NCBI RefSeq assembly: GCF_905220415.1
Contig: NC_059556.1
Span: 384,501-448,500, forward strand
Reading direction: 5' to 3'
DNA: 64,000 nucleotides
Origin: Colias croceus
Taxonomy: Eukaryota > Arthropoda > Insecta > Lepidoptera > Pieridae
Shown here in pieces: positions 18,000 to 32,626 of the stretch; position 1 is the stretch's first letter; every line of letters begins with the position of its first letter. The notes beneath the pieces are model-generated. The model searched no databases and was not told the DNA's origin. It was given only the letters and a program-made list of their open reading frames with translations. Both the position numbers and the translations under genes were made by a program.

Positions 18000-18929
18000 T
18001 TTACGCGTTGATAGGTATGAACAATCAATTAACTTATTAAAAACCTTAATATAATAATAAACGAGCCGTGAAGATATGAATTTTAATATCGACCGAATTA
18101 CATTTTTTATTGATTTCCAATATTTCATATTATGTAAAGTATCGTGATACGCGGTTGTGTGCTCTATGGTCAAGGTGGTAGGAGTGGGAACGGGGTGAAG
18201 GGTTGTGAAATTGTTTCATTGTATGTATTTATGGCATAGCAACAGTGTTTTATTAGTGTTTACTTTGGCATTTGCTTTTTCAGTTTTTTCCTAGTGACGT
18301 AAAACTTCTCCATGAAATAATCAGCCAGCTGGTTACATGTAAAATATTTTTAAGTAGATAAACATATACACGTAGAACTGCGTTTTATAAAATCGCAGAA
18401 CTTGACCTTTAGTTACGCGCTATCAGCAATTTCTTCATAGTTATTTAATTAACAGCATAGAGGTCGTATAAGTGAAACAGTAAGTATAGTTAGTATGTAC
18501 AGTGTTTTAGGTAATACATAAGATAGAGACGATACTCGGGACATTTTGTCCTTTATCGCAGGAATTTCAGCAGTGTGAATTTACTAATTGTTTTCTATAG
18601 GATTCGGTATACATACGAATTTTAATAAAAATATTGAAAAATTTTTGATACATGATAGTAGATATGTAAATTAACATTGATTTTACAACAATATGACCAT
18701 GCGATAACTAACAGATACATAACCGTACGGAAACCCATTTCAACCCAGTAATTAATTTAAAAAAAGAAGCAAATAGGTTAAAAAGGAAAGTGACGCTAGG
18801 TGACGTTACTGGGTCGCACTTCCGGTACGTAGGTAGCGCTCGCTTCCGGCTGCGGTGCGAAGCTTCCATTGTGAAGCTTTTGTTTGAACTTTTCCCAGGT
18901 AACGTCTTGGTATATAATATTTTTAATAT
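18000..18929. other. Upstream flank of gene A
   Basis: No gene seen. It is the 5' flank of gene A and the natural place for its tissue-specific control elements; none could be identified by eye. Confidence 0.4.
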
Positions 18930-19124
18930 ACTAGCTACGCTTCGCGGTTTCACCCGCGTGCCTCCGCTCCTGTTGGTCTTAGGCCATAGCGTAATGATAT
19001 ATAGCCCATAGCCTTCCTCGATAAATGGGCTATCTAACACTGAACTAATTTTTAAAATCGGAGTATTTCCTGAGATTAGCGCGTTCAAACAAACAAACTC
19101 TTCAGCTTATAATATTATAGTTAT
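18930..19124 (-). mobile_element. Lep1-like Helitron remnant
   Basis: Reverse orientation: CTAGCTACGCTTCGCGGTTT at the 3' side, then a TAAATGGGCTATCTAACACT phrase, and TTCAGCTTATAATATTATAG at the 5' side. Short open frames here are repeat shadows. Confidence 0.7.
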
Positions 19125-19399
19125 AAAGATCGGTATGACGAATTTCGACCTTAATCATTAACTAACATTTTAATTGCGGTAAAACCACAGAACAGTAAAA
19201 ACATTGTGTGTTATAATTCTATATCTGACATTATCTGTTTGTCTGATTAGCGGCTAAGCAACATGATTTCAATAATTTGGAATGAAAAGGTTATTGGGTA
19301 TAGATATTTATACGTAAATTAAACGTTGTGTCCTATTATAAGTACATATTATATATAATATTATAAAGGCTTTACTGGATAAAAACAAATAGAAAAAGT

Positions 19400-19860
19400 G
19401 TCAATTTTATTTATTTATTTATTTATTTCATTAAGGATCACCAACATGACATACACTGATACAGAGATAAAAGCATTAAAGTAATTACAATCGTAGACAT
19501 AGTGCTGTCACAATTATAGGCAACCACCACTAACAAATACAACATTAAATTCAAATCTAAGACACACAGTCTGCAGCTAACTGCAGATTAGGTAAAAAAT
19601 ACACATATACATAATACATAAAACATAAATCCAATTTTGACGGCAAAATAATCAAATTAATGTTAAAAGAAAACTACATTTGATCAACTGGGTTTTGGCA
19701 AAGGTTCAATCGAGAGCAATTCCTTTTTAAATTTATGTACAGTATTTGAGAAAATGTCAATAGTCTTATTATTGCCAGAAACTATATTATTATATTCTTT
19801 GGTAAGGCGAGAAATGCCTCGTAAATTTTACTCGTACTACCTTCTTGTTCCAACTTGTAA
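19400..19860 (-). repeat. Possible retroelement 3' tail with (TTTA)n
   Basis: A (ATTT)n run at about 19405-19430 followed by about 430 bp of moderately complex sequence. The arrangement resembles a minus-strand LINE 3' end with a tetranucleotide tail. Family not recognised. Confidence 0.3.
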
Positions 19861-22800
19861 TTGCGATTAGGTACTGCAGAAAAGCATTATATTATAATAA
19901 TTATAATGTTTAAAAAACTGCATTGCAATACGGAAACGACCTAAGTATATGTATCAATTAAACTTTTGAAAAAATACATCGCGAAAGATACAAACCACAT
20001 TTTCTAGTAATAAAAACGTTTAGTCTTCTAATTCTCTATCTATTTCAAGTCATAAATATATTCTAGACCCATTACGATGTAACGCTCGTAAATATATGAA
20101 ATAAATTCAAGAAGATACAGTAAGAGATACAGCACTTGTAATAAAGTCGCTATGTCAGGCTCTCTATCTATAAAATAATAATGTACTGCGGGTCGTGCGT
20201 GTGACAGATCAGCTTATAGGCAGGGAGGCGGCTAGCGTATTTGTTAACTATGTAGATTAATTATTATTATGCGTACAGTTTATTCCTGTGAATAAGATTA
20301 GAATCTAATAAATAAGGTAAGATTGCAAATCAATTGATTTGCATTCTTTCAAAAACGATTACTAGATGTATCAAATAAATAATAGAATATATTATTCCAT
20401 GTACACGTCAATCCTATATTTTAATACTATCTATATATATCCTAGATTTTGAAAAAGATTATGTTATTAATATCAAAGGAAATTAATTTCATCAAAACAG
20501 ATTTTTAATTTAAATTATATTGTATTCATGTAGTACATTTATAGCTTTTAACACATTTTTCGCTTTTACGTTTTCTTTAGGGCTCACATGCTGCTATTGT
20601 TCGTTATAAAATCCTACATTCTTCATGACAAAGTGCTGTCCACTGTCCAGTGCACTTAAGATATCACGTTACATATAAAAATGATAGTGAAAATTGAAAA
20701 ATACAACAACATCAACGATAAATCACCGCCGTCTCTCGGACTACAACAGAAATGTTCTCTTAAATAAACGCGCGGGTTCCGAGACTTCGTAAATATATGA
20801 ATGTGCAGTATTTATTGCTTAACTCTTTCACTTTGCTGTTTCACTTCTCTTATTTTGATTATTTATTCCATTTGCTGATAAAAGTGATATTCTATTTTAT
20901 TATATAATCAATCTGATGATTTTCATTTTTCATTTGTTTTAACATTTTCTAGTTTTATTTGTTGACCGTACTTAAAAATTGCATTGTACTCATAATGTCG
21001 TATTGTGTTCGTTGTTTAATGCATATGCATATTACAATCGGGTGCATCTGCCCCCGGGCTCGAGGGAACCGTGCTCGGACAATGTACAACAACCCAGGGG
21101 ACTAACTGTTTTGATTTCTTTATGTGTTTAACAGTAATGTGTTATGTTAGATTTTAATTTGTTTTAGCATTTTCTGTTATAATGTTCAGTTCTAGTTTTA
21201 ATAATGTAGTTTAATCCGGACAATAAGTGTTTGTAAATCGATGGTGTATTTTAAATCGGTGCTCAGATTTGTGACAGATCAGCTTTCGAGATGTAGGTAG
21301 CTAAGAATATTTTTGAAACTATATTGTTTTGTAGTTCTTCATACCAAGCATCTATAATTGGTTATATTATACCGATGTGTTAATAATTTATATTATCTAC
21401 ACGTAATTTACGTACCTAAGTAAGCACCTTACTTGAACCCTAAGGTTAACTAGTTAACTACAGTGAGACAAAAAGCGGTTGGTTGCTTATTGCTTCGCTC
21501 TACCAGTAAATACTATCGAATTGATGTATTATGCAGAAGTATCTACAAATATTAAAACAAAAAAAGAGTGTGTGTACTTATGTACACGCGTTAGAAGTTA
21601 TACTTCAATGGCGTATGGAAAAAATACTAGAATATACAACCTGAACATAGTTATCAATTTTCATACCACCTAGAACAAACTTCATGCTGTTAAATTTAGG
21701 TGTCGGTGTGCGCGTGCATCGTAAAAATTCACTCTCATCATTTTTCTCCATCGCGCCAAAAGAAGTATAACTTCAATGATTATTTTCCGACAGCAAACAA
21801 ATTGTTTTCGGTATTCCCTAATCCAAAACACAAACGTTCACACCTACAGGCTGAGTCTATACACAACTAACTTGAAGTGGAATTTAAGTTGGTAATTAAG
21901 TTGCATACAGTCCTGCACCTGTGGCCCTGAGGGGACAAAACGTGAACACCCCAGAAACAAGATAGATGGTTGGTCTGGTCACTATCTATTTACTTAATGA
22001 TTCAATTTAAATTATTTTTGTAGATAGTAAATTGGATAAGGTTTTTGTAGTAAGTATGTAGTTTTTTTTTTTATTATGACGTCAGTTTTATAAAAGTTAT
22101 ATAGAAGGTTTACTGAAAATTAAGCTATTGCTAGCCTCGGCTCTATACAATTTGATAAGTGATAAAAACAAAATAAGATATAGGCAATGTCATTCAGGAG
22201 CATATTTTTTTTTAATTAGTATACTTTCAAATTATAATAATCGATTATATTCACAATGGCTGTTGAATGATAGAATACAAAGTGAAATAGGTCATTTTAG
22301 AAATCTCTTACAAAAGGCCATTTCCCACACAGGTGAAAAATAGTTTATATAAAGCATAGGATACATTAAAAAATATATTCCTACACTACCAATGGGCTCT
22401 AATTAAAAAATAATCGCAATGAGAATAGCTCTCGACTTTATTTAACAAATTAATCCACGCAGACAAAGTTGCGGGCGAATTTATAACTTTTTGAAATAAA
22501 TTTAAACCTCATTTACATTTTTAGGAGCTAAAAGTGTATGTGGCGGTAAACTAACACATTTTTAACTTAAATTATGACCGTTGCGGCAGTTTAAACTATG
22601 CTTTATTGCAGCGGTATAAAATTTAAAACTTCTTGCACTTATTAATTTAAATTGTACTTTGCATTTTAAACTTTATCTTGAAGGGAGAAAGGTGTTTTTT
22701 GTGTGACATGCGGTATTATTTAAACAATTTGTCGTGCTTTGTAGCGTCCGTTGTTTCCTAGTGATCTATGTTTCAGATATTTTCACGTTTCTCGTGGCGT

Positions 22801-22895
22801 CTGTAAATACATATACTTTTAAGGCAGCGCCATCTAGTAGCGCGTCAGCAAAACTTTTATTGTGTCCACGAACTTTTTAACAGATTGGTACGGGA
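19861..22895. other. AT-rich intergenic DNA
   Basis: No gene supported. The phrase GTGACAGATCAGCTT occurs at about 20200 and 21273 in the same orientation, perhaps parts of one dispersed repeat. Confidence 0.4.
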
Positions 22896-23976
22896 GCTAG
22901 CAACGTTTAAAAAAAAAGTCATTTTAGTATAGTTGGGTTTTTGATATACTGTTTCTCTTGCTATTTCGGTTAGAGTCCGGGCTGTCTGGCTGGCCGCAGT
23001 GGTTGCGTTTATTAGTGCGCATCTTATCTGCACAGGAAAATATCCCTAATTTAAAGTCATTTTTTAACGCGTAATTTTTAATCTTTTGCCTTTAGATAGA
23101 TCCATCAGACATAATTTTTTTATTGCAAGACGTTTTTTTCGTTGTAAAATAGGTGCCATACGCAATTTTTATTTCAAAATAATTAAAATGTCATCGAAAT
23201 AAGTGAAATTACATCAACATGAGTCCGCTTAAAAGGTAAGTAATAACTTTATTATTTATATTATATTATCCTTTTTTAATACTTATATTGAATAATTAGT
23301 AAACTAATATTTTTAATAGATGGTTTCATATTTATTACACTTTTGGGTATAAATATGAATTTGATGATATTTGTATTTTCTAGTGTTTGATTTTACGCGA
23401 GTATTATACATTTTGAAATTAAAGACTTGGGAAAATAATACAATGAATAAATCGCGTTTAAAATCCGTTAAAAAGTCTTTAATTTCTTGATGATATTTGG
23501 TTTTTATCAAGTTTACATTAACGTCCTATTTGAGGTTCGTTGAGAAAAAGGAGGCGATACGGTAGATTGTTGCAAAAAAACTGTAAATAGTAAAATGAAT
23601 ATTATATATAGTATAAGTAACACAGTGATTACTTATCCTTCACTGGGACTCATGTTGATGGAATTTCACTTATTTCGATGATATTTTAATTATTTTGAAA
23701 TAAAAATTGCGTCTGGCATCTATTTAACAACGAAAAACACGTCTTGCAATAAAAAATGTATGTCTAATGGATCTATCTAAAGGCAAACGATTAAAAATTA
23801 TGCGTTAAAAAATGACTTTAAATTAAGGATATTTTCCTGTGCAGATAAGATGCGCACTAATAAACGCAACCACTGCGGCCAGCCAGACAGCCCGGACTGT
23901 AACCGAAATAGCAAGAGGAACAGCATATCAAAGAACCAACTATACTAAAATGCTCACTTGTCAACGTTGCTACCTC
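22896..23976. mobile_element. Foldback element with about 330-bp inverted arms
   Basis: Left arm about 22898-23250, right arm about 23622-23974, inverted copies with scattered mismatches, around a 370-bp AT-rich middle. Both arms carry GTCCGGGCTGTCTGGCTGGC and CATCAACATGAGTC. No transposase frame, so non-autonomous. Outer ends near AGCAACGTT; a target duplication was not resolved. Confidence 0.85.
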
Positions 23977-24296
23977 CTAGAATAGATCACTGTCTCAAAT
24001 TTATTTATAATAAATAAGAAGATCTTATGCAAAGGTTATTCATATAAGTTGTTGTTGTTAAGTATATTATTCAAAAACCCACGCTATGAACTATATTTTT
24101 AACAATTTGATACGCCATTCCAACTACAACCTGTATATTTTTCACTACAGGGATTTGTATTATTTTATATTTTTTATTAATAAAATAATGAATACCTGAC
24201 TAGCTGTACCAGAAGATACTCATAAAAACATAAAATAAAACTGCCCCACAAGGGGCACCGCTCACAGAGCACATTAAAAGGCCTTCGTACATTGAA

Positions 24297-24903
24297 TCCC
24301 ACCAAAACATAAATGTAAAAATTGGAGCCGAGTTCAATCGTTGACTTAATTTGCCAAAAAAAGAAATGAGATCTAAATGTGTGCCAAGTTCTGCAGACAG
24401 TCCATAAATTTATTTACAAAAATGTATTAAGTTCTTAGGTTGACTGAAAACTCAATTGTTTTATTTTCCCTTAGAGAACAATGTTTATTCCAAAATATCA
24501 CTTTTTTAATTTGAATAATATAATTATTTTCACAAAGCAAACAACTAATGACCTATTGAACCCCATAATTTGATGAGGCTAGTTTTTAGAACCTCACAAA
24601 ATATAAACAGTATGTAAAACTAGCCTCATCAAATTATGGGGTTCTAGGTCATTAGTTGTTCGCTTTGTGAAAATAATTATATTATTCAAATTAAAAAAGT
24701 TATATTTTGGAATAAACATTGTTCTCTAAGGGAAAATAAAACAATTGAGTCTTCAGTCAACCTAAGAACTTAATACATCTTTGTAAATAAATTTATGGAC
24801 TGTCTGCAGAACTTGGCACACATTTAGATCTCATTTCTTTTTTTGGCAAATTAAGTCAACGATTGAACTCGGCTCCAATTTTTACATTTATGTTTTGGTG
24901 GGA
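24297..24903. repeat. Near-perfect palindrome, arms of about 290 bp
   Basis: Left arm 24297-24587 and right arm 24615-24903 are reverse complements with few mismatches, around a 27-nt spacer. It would form a very long hairpin if transcribed. No relation to the neighbouring foldback was seen. Confidence 0.9.
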
Positions 24904-25179
24904 TATCATTACTTTTTGTACAGAAAATTACTCTGCAAATTTGATTTACTTTATAAATATAATACTTTTTATATACGATTTTTTTTTCTTGCGGTTTCTC
25001 TGTATGGTTTGTTTAGTATTATTTTCTATATTTTCTTGTATGTTATGAATGTCAGCGCACATTGCCCCGTCATTATCTGCAATTTTTTAAACTCGTTTTC
25101 TTTTTAAAAGATTACATGATTTTCTAAACATCCAGCGTGAATTTGTACACACACTATTACCAAGATGCAAAGATCGTTG

Positions 25180-25272
25180 TAGAAGAATCGTCGCCTTACT
25201 CCATGACGTTACGGTATTGCCATGACGCGTTCTTGAAATTTTACTCTAAACGCGCCTAAAGATGTTTCACTT
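25180..25272. mobile_element. Truncated copy of the 8.3-kb MITE
   Basis: Shares CGCCTTACTCCATGACGT, TATTGCCATGAC and the right end AAAGATGTTTCACTT with 8291-8413; the left terminal repeat is missing. Confidence 0.55.
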
Positions 25273-27382
25273 ATATTAATATTACGCAAATTAAATCATT
25301 TCGACCTTCGACGAAGCCTTCTTCCATTACCTACACCATGGTAATTATTTTTGCATGCTTGTATTGGCTGAACATGTTTGTGGTGTTTGTGCTTTATTAA
25401 TATAATTATTGTATCACCATTGAATACCATGTTTAAAGCAAAATAAAGATTTTATTTATTTATTTATTTATTTACACTGAAATTAAAACTAAACTAAACA
25501 CTCATAAATAAAGAATAAATAAATGTGAATATGTAAAATTATATATTATTTTTAACTGTATGAGCAATAAAGAAAATTTTTATTAAAATTTTCTTTTATT
25601 TTACGTTTAATAACAGTTTTGAATAAAGAAATCATGCAATCGAAGTAATCCGCCCAAGCGAATACTAGCGCGAGTGAGTGTGATGTCAGAGGCGCATCGA
25701 ATCTACAGATGTTTCGTAATAAAATATGTAAACTTCAATAATCTATATCTCAGTCATTTATTGATGGATTTCAAAATTTTTTTCGGCCACTGATTAGTTT
25801 TGATCTATTTTTTAAGACTAGTAAGGTGAATATACTATTTTCTTTTTTTTTAAACTTTTCCATTTTTCCATACAAACAAAATTTATGTCATTGAAAAAAA
25901 AATTAAATACAAATAAATTCAGTATTTTCTGATTTTTTCCTTTGTACACTCACTATTACCTAGTTGATTACAAAATTTGAACTTTCTAGGTCATCTGGAA
26001 GTGGGTTAGGTTTTGTATATGTCTATAAGTCAGTCAGTCTTAAAAATTGCGATTTTTGGATATTAATATCTACGCAACTTTTTAATCTGTATTTATGAAA
26101 TTTAAGGTTCTTGTTTATCTTGAGGTCCTCTTGATATGTACCAAATTTGGTTTATATAACTGAAATAGTTTTTGAGTTATAAGGGGGTGAAAAGTGGCTC
26201 GAAATGGTTCGTGTAAATATACACACGGCTGCTGCTCGCCAGTTCTCTTCGCTTGAACTCGGCTTGACACGCTGCCGCGTGTCTAGATACACATGACACC
26301 TCTAAAGTCAGAATATCTAAATAAGAGTTAGCTTGAGCTAGACTGGAAATGCCCGCGAGGCTTCCGTTAAGTGTTCCAAGAAGCTTTTACACAATATAGG
26401 CGCGGCGTTCACTTGACAAGACAATTTGATAGTACATATTTTATTGCAAGAAAAATAATGAAAATTGTACATTTATTAATGTACATAACACGCATGTTCT
26501 TCATTTATTTATGACGCATGCTATGGTGGGTAATGTTGGAAAAACTCAGCTTTGAAGTCGTTAAAATTAATTTCTATCATATTATTATCTAACAAAACAC
26601 ACGCAATCAAAATAATGAAGTAAATTTTGGTTCACGTTCACGGCCTTTAATTCAATTGTTAAAACTCGTGACTTGTAAGTGTAGATATATAAAAAAATAT
26701 TATTATTATGTATTTTGTAAAGTGCATTAAAATACATGTATAGAAACATGCATAAACATAATCATACATTGAGATGATTAACTTGAACTTAACTTAATCT
26801 TAACAAGTTAAGTGTGAGTCAAACTTTACGTAGCTTTTTAGTATCTATTTCATAAAGCTCACTGAAAACTGAGGAGCCTTTCAGAATTTAGGCGAAAAGT
26901 TATATTTATGCAAGTGCAAAGTGCTTTTAAACTAAAATATGAAGTCGTAGTTTGGTAAGTTTTATCAATTTCGCAGTTTCACTTCTGCTTTTGAGAACAA
27001 ACTTTAATAATACAAAAACTTGAAATATGTACTCAGTTGTTGTCAGAATGTTTGTTATATTATTAATATTATTTACTAATTATAATTTTAACTAACTTAA
27101 TAAGGGAGAAGTTGTGTTGATTACCTTTTAACAACGACATTTCAATATCTTATACATATATCTAATATCTATTTAATTTACTACTGTATACTGATTGCAC
27201 GTGACTTCATCGCTTGAAAAAAATACTAGGTACCTATAATAAAACCCTTACCTTCCTGAATTCTTCAAAGACGACGTTTTCGGTTTTTCAGCTATAAATC
27301 ACCTTCAAATTGCATGTTCAGACGTGGTATTCGTGTACCTACAGTTGGTGAAATATTTTGAGTTTTGACTTATATACTATAC
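25273..27382. other. Repeat-derived intergenic DNA
   Basis: A (TTTA)n run near 25450. The 25960-26290 stretch has Helitron-like phrases and a GC-richer end; no gene. Confidence 0.35.
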
Positions 27383-27576
27383 ACTAGCCGTGCCCGGCGG
27401 TTTTACCCACATTGCTCCGCTCCGTCTTAGCGTGATGATATATAGTACCTATATGATATATAGCCTTCCTTGATAAATGGGCTATCTAACACCGAAATAA
27501 TTTTTCAAATCGGACCAGTAGTTTCTGGGATTAGCGCGTTCAAACAAACAAGCTCAACTTTATAATATTAGTATAG
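27383..27576 (-). mobile_element. Lep1-like Helitron remnant
   Basis: Starts ACTAGCCGTGCCCGGCGGTT and ends TTTATAATATTAGTATA; central TAAATGGGCTATCTAACACC as in the 18.9-kb copy. Confidence 0.7.
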
Positions 27577-30500
27577 ATAAGCCTGTTCATTTACATACAA
27601 AATAGCACACAATCCTCCATACAAAATTAATATCCAATATTTCAAACGTTATACTACAGAAATATCGTCCCATGCTAAGAGACGCCCCTTGGCCCAGCTG
27701 TAGCACACAGGTGCGACTTCCCTGAAATATTCGCTTCAGATATTGTCAACCTCACGGTTTATTTTATTCGAGAACTTTCCTATTTGATTTCTGGTTATTC
27801 TTTTTGCTGCGACAATTTATACGTGTTCTAAAGTTATTTTTTTAGGAATGTAGTCATAACAATGACGTGATTGCAATAGTTTGTGTGAGTATGTGATATA
27901 TTATAATTATGTTGAATTCGAAACATGGATGGTTTGAGGTAAAAAAATTAGGAAGATTAGAATTTAAAGATAGAAAAAGGCTATGTTTTATTAAGTGAAC
28001 AAAACTTTAACATAGAGGCAGGGAAGGAGCATTATTAGTTAATTTTTACATTAAAAACTTTCCGGAATCATCATATATTGTGTACATATTTTAGAGGTAC
28101 CCACTATTGTTTGTAATATTGGTATCACACAATCACATCAAGATAACTTTACTTAGTACCAACATTAACAACAAATGCAATATTTAATTCCTGGAGTCGA
28201 CGAATTACCAAGCAGTGCAATGTACACCACAAACATAATATTATGTCCACAAATAGGTAGTGTATTAAATCTGAAATATAACTGATTTACAGTGAAATAG
28301 CGAACTAGACCGGAGTTATTTTGGAGCGAGCTGAAACATGGAAGCAATCAGTAAAGTGGGGCATGTTTTATGTCCAGCCATTCGCGGCCTATACCCCAAA
28401 TTGATGTATCGAACATATACAGTATATCTACACTAATATTGAACCGGGTTATACTCCATTTGGAGTACACCGCGATTTGGCTGGTTTGCTTTTGTAAGGC
28501 CGTTGGAAGAATTCGAATTTCTAACTGCGCTGTGATTGGTTGGTTTTTTGAGTAATTACGATATTTGAAAATTTGTTAGATCTATATTTTTGTGCAATTT
28601 GTGGAATGCCTGTATCAACAGATAATATCATATTGTATAAGGTTATTAATTATAATGCGTCAAAAAACTACTGCATAATTAATAAAACTTCAGTACCTCA
28701 CTAGAAAACGAAGCCTGTTTGTGTCCATTTTGATAAAATTTTGCTCTACATCTTAAATTGCAATTTAAAATTCACAACCAAATTACTTATTTTTACGTTG
28801 ACAAATTGCATTTAAATCTTAAATTACCCGTATCCTTTTCACCCAAATTTTCCGTCTCTCTCCAACATAGAGGCCACTCCTTCGCACTTACAGCAAATAG
28901 CCTCATTATCACAGACAGTATCCGTACAAACTTTCAGCTCGTTCTATCTTGTTAAGGTTTTACAAAGAACTCGTTTATGCAGTCTTGAAATTCTAAATTT
29001 CATACAATTGTCACGTTCTTGGATTCGCAATTAGTTAAGGTATTATAAAATTGGAATTTAAAATTGAAATTTCTACTTAATGCGCCTCGTGATTTTAACC
29101 ACGAAAACCTCGGCAGTTCCCATGGGATTTCCGGGATAAAAACTATTCTAGATATCCTTTCTCACATCACAAACTATCTGTGTATTAAATTTCATCCAAA
29201 TTCGTTCAGTGATTTAGGTGTGAAGAAGAGACAGACTACAGACATACAGTCGTAACAGATTTTAATATGCAATTAAACTTAATTTATTCAAACCAAAAAA
29301 ATTATTTAACTTTGAATACACACAAAATAATTTTTTTTTTTAACTTTAAGAGAAGCATTGCATTTCAAAGATATTGAAAAACAACTTTCATTCATTGATA
29401 GGTTTTATTGTAAGTAACATAAGCTTACCTTCATACTCAACTTTGTCTACCCTCGTCTACCCTTTCAACCCTTTTTATTGAAGTGCACTGCCGTATATAG
29501 GAATAAGTATTGAGTTTATGTTTTTGTTTTTGTGATGGCAGCACATGGTACAGTGGTTATAACATAAAGAAGTATCGCGGGTTCAGGTTCTGATGAAAAG
29601 TAAATTGTATTTGCAAGAGACAAGATATAACGTGACAGTTTAAAAAATGATATAAATACAAAAGTAACTCTCTATATTGGTTTAAATATGAATGTTGGCG
29701 TCGGATATAAACTAAAAACCTTGCAGTCGCTATAAGATTACTATCTGTTTGAAAATATGCGTTGAATTCCTCGATCCATTTCAAAGAAGCGGCGGCTATC
29801 TAACGAACTTTAACATTTATAATATTTTCCAACTTTAACAACCTCGCCGACCTTTATTTTATTATAGTACCAAGAAAACGTTTCCACATTCAAATGGTAC
29901 ACGAGATAATTACGGCACGTCAAACACTTCATATTAATTTAGTTCACAAAAGCGCAGCGAGGCCCCAAAACAATGCCGTGTGATTGTGGACACGGCGACC
30001 CATTTCCTTGCTCTGTTCATTTGTGGAAAAGCGCGGGGAAACAAAAGGTTTTTCTAAATAGAAATGTATAGCGGAGTGAGGCATGCTTTGCTATGAATTG
30101 GGTCACGCTGAGTTATGGTTGTTAACTCGTATAATTGTATAATGACATGGTGTGCTGCGGGACCGGGGCCTCAAGTGTTAACAGGGACGGACTTAGCACG
30201 GCGCTTCATTGTTGCAGGGGCCCCGTGAAAAGATATGTAGCAAAACCTGAATAACAGATACATAACATAATATTATGTTAAACATAATTACATTTACTAC
30301 ACACATTTTTTTCACATTTAAGCTGCGTAGACTTAAAACATTCATTTCGACTAAAATATAGCAAAGAAAAACATATTTATCGTGCTTGAATATAGAACTT
30401 ATTATTATTTGTAACTAAAAACAAACACTAAGCTCATATAATTTATTAACAATAATAATATTAGCTTAGGATTAAACAAAGTAGAATTGAAACAGATATT

Positions 30501-32263
30501 TATTACTCAAAATTTATTATTCCTTTATACTTTCAAAGTCAATACCTACACTATAATTACATTCATCATCCAATTATTACAGATACTATCAAGTTTAACA
30601 CCTACGCCATTAGCGCAATGTTGATTGACCAAGATTTTCATTGAACCGCTTTATCGTTACTATGTTTTAAAATTTAATAACTCGAAAGAAAATCACTTAT
30701 AATTATTAAGTGTGTACTAGCCTAGCGTGTACTAGATGAAAAAAAATATAGCTTATATGTCATTCTGGCCAAGAATCATGAATGTACGGTGTTTTTCGCG
30801 TAATAGAATAATTATTATTCATCCATACATTCTATAGACTTTTGTGTTTATAAAATTAGTAGAATAATGGTCTCAAACTAAAACAAAATAATAATGGTCA
30901 GGCTCACCTGACCATCAGAATTATCTGTCTCAACAGATAATTTAGACAAAACAGGAACAAGTATGAATCGGAAACTCTCTAAAATTTATTAACGACTCTA
31001 CGTTAGTTACTGAATTTTATATTATGAAGTTTTCTTATATTTAAATTGTTTGATCTATTCATTGTTTTGTTAAAATGGATGTTTCTTATACATATTAAAT
31101 GGCGGAGGTTTGTTTTATACTTTTATTATATTTTATAGATTGAGTATAAAAGCAAGTTTTATAGTTTCTATGAACTTGTATGAACCAAGGTCGACAATAA
31201 AACATTCTATTGTATCATTTTAATTAATTACCCATTACAGTTATGTACTTCCTAGATATTCATGTTTGGAAAAAAATGTACAAGAAATTATGTGTTATTT
31301 ATTACTACTCTATTATTATTCCTCATTATAATCGAGTAATATAAATCTTTCGTGATAAATACAAATACAAGTCATTGATATATAATTATTGATAAAAGAT
31401 AAGTTTCTATATTTCAATTATCATTTGGGTACTCATTATTATATTATGTACTCCTAGTTATAAAAATAATATAATTTCCCAGAACATTAAAACTAAGTAT
31501 AAGACTGGTGCCTTACCTGTATACACACAACCTACTTGCATCTAAAACTCTAGCATTACTCCATTAGGGACTTTGGGATTTCTAAAAATGGAACAGCTTA
31601 CCGACGTGACGTTGGCAAGTCGATTCACTTACATTCGAGAACAGATCGAGTTGCAATAGTAGGGGTAATGCATTTTCATTCACAAACACGGCCGTGGGCG
31701 ATTGACGGCATACCGTTATGTATTTTAAATTCATTCGTTTGTTTATTTTGCCTAATCTTATCGATACCTGTTTTATTTCAATGTTAAGGTGCTCTTTGGC
31801 ATGACTTGCGTTTTATCTTTACGAAATCACATTAATTCTTGATTATGTTGTAACGTTTAATTAAGCTTTAATGCATGTTATTTGTTGTGTACTATTTTGT
31901 GTACATGTAAGAAATCACGATTTAAATTCACTTTCAAGTGCTTTCAAGCTTACAAATGCTTTGTATAGTGTAGGTAGTTTAATTAAAAGTAAGACTGCAA
32001 ATATTCCTAAAAAATAGTAACTGTTAAGCTACATGCAAATTCTTCGTATTTATAAAAGCAACGCCTAAACACCTGTACAAAAGAAATCGACATCAAAGTT
32101 TTGAGTTTGAGTGCGAACAGGTATTTTGACTAGAGATAGTAGTGTGGGTGGGTGCAGTTATTCACCCATTACAATATGTTTGGGTGGCGCATTTTTGTGT
32201 TGGAGAAAATTTGTAATTTAACCTGATGTGTGGAATCAAATTCCATTGGAAATTTATTATATT
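27577..32263. other. Intergenic DNA with degraded repeats
   Basis: No gene supported. A degraded Helitron-like stretch at about 29100-29250 (reverse orientation) and a tRNA-like SINE trace at about 29535-29610 are visible. Confidence 0.35.
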
Positions 32264-32589
32264 ACTAGCTTCCGCCCGCGACTCCGTCCGCGCGGATGTC
32301 GGTCTTTGCGTGGATGGTTTATTTCTCCATTTTGAGTAACTCGGACAATGACATCTTATAAATATCTATCGGACCCAAATACGGCTAGGTCTATAATAAT
32401 ACGCAACGTGTGTTCGCGGTACCTACTACAGAACAACGTCTATGGATAACTGAAAAATTGAGATTAATTTTTTTTCTACGTATTTTTCCAGGATAAAAAG
32501 TATCCTATTTTACGCCCAGGATAATAAGGTATAATTATACCAAGTTTCATCGAAATCGAACCGGTAGTTTTCACGTGATGTCTTCACAT

Positions 32590-32626
<37 letters not shown>

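Noticed and set aside
18708..19088. 126-codon minus-strand frame
   Set aside because: Lies over a Lep1-like Helitron remnant; no protein motif.
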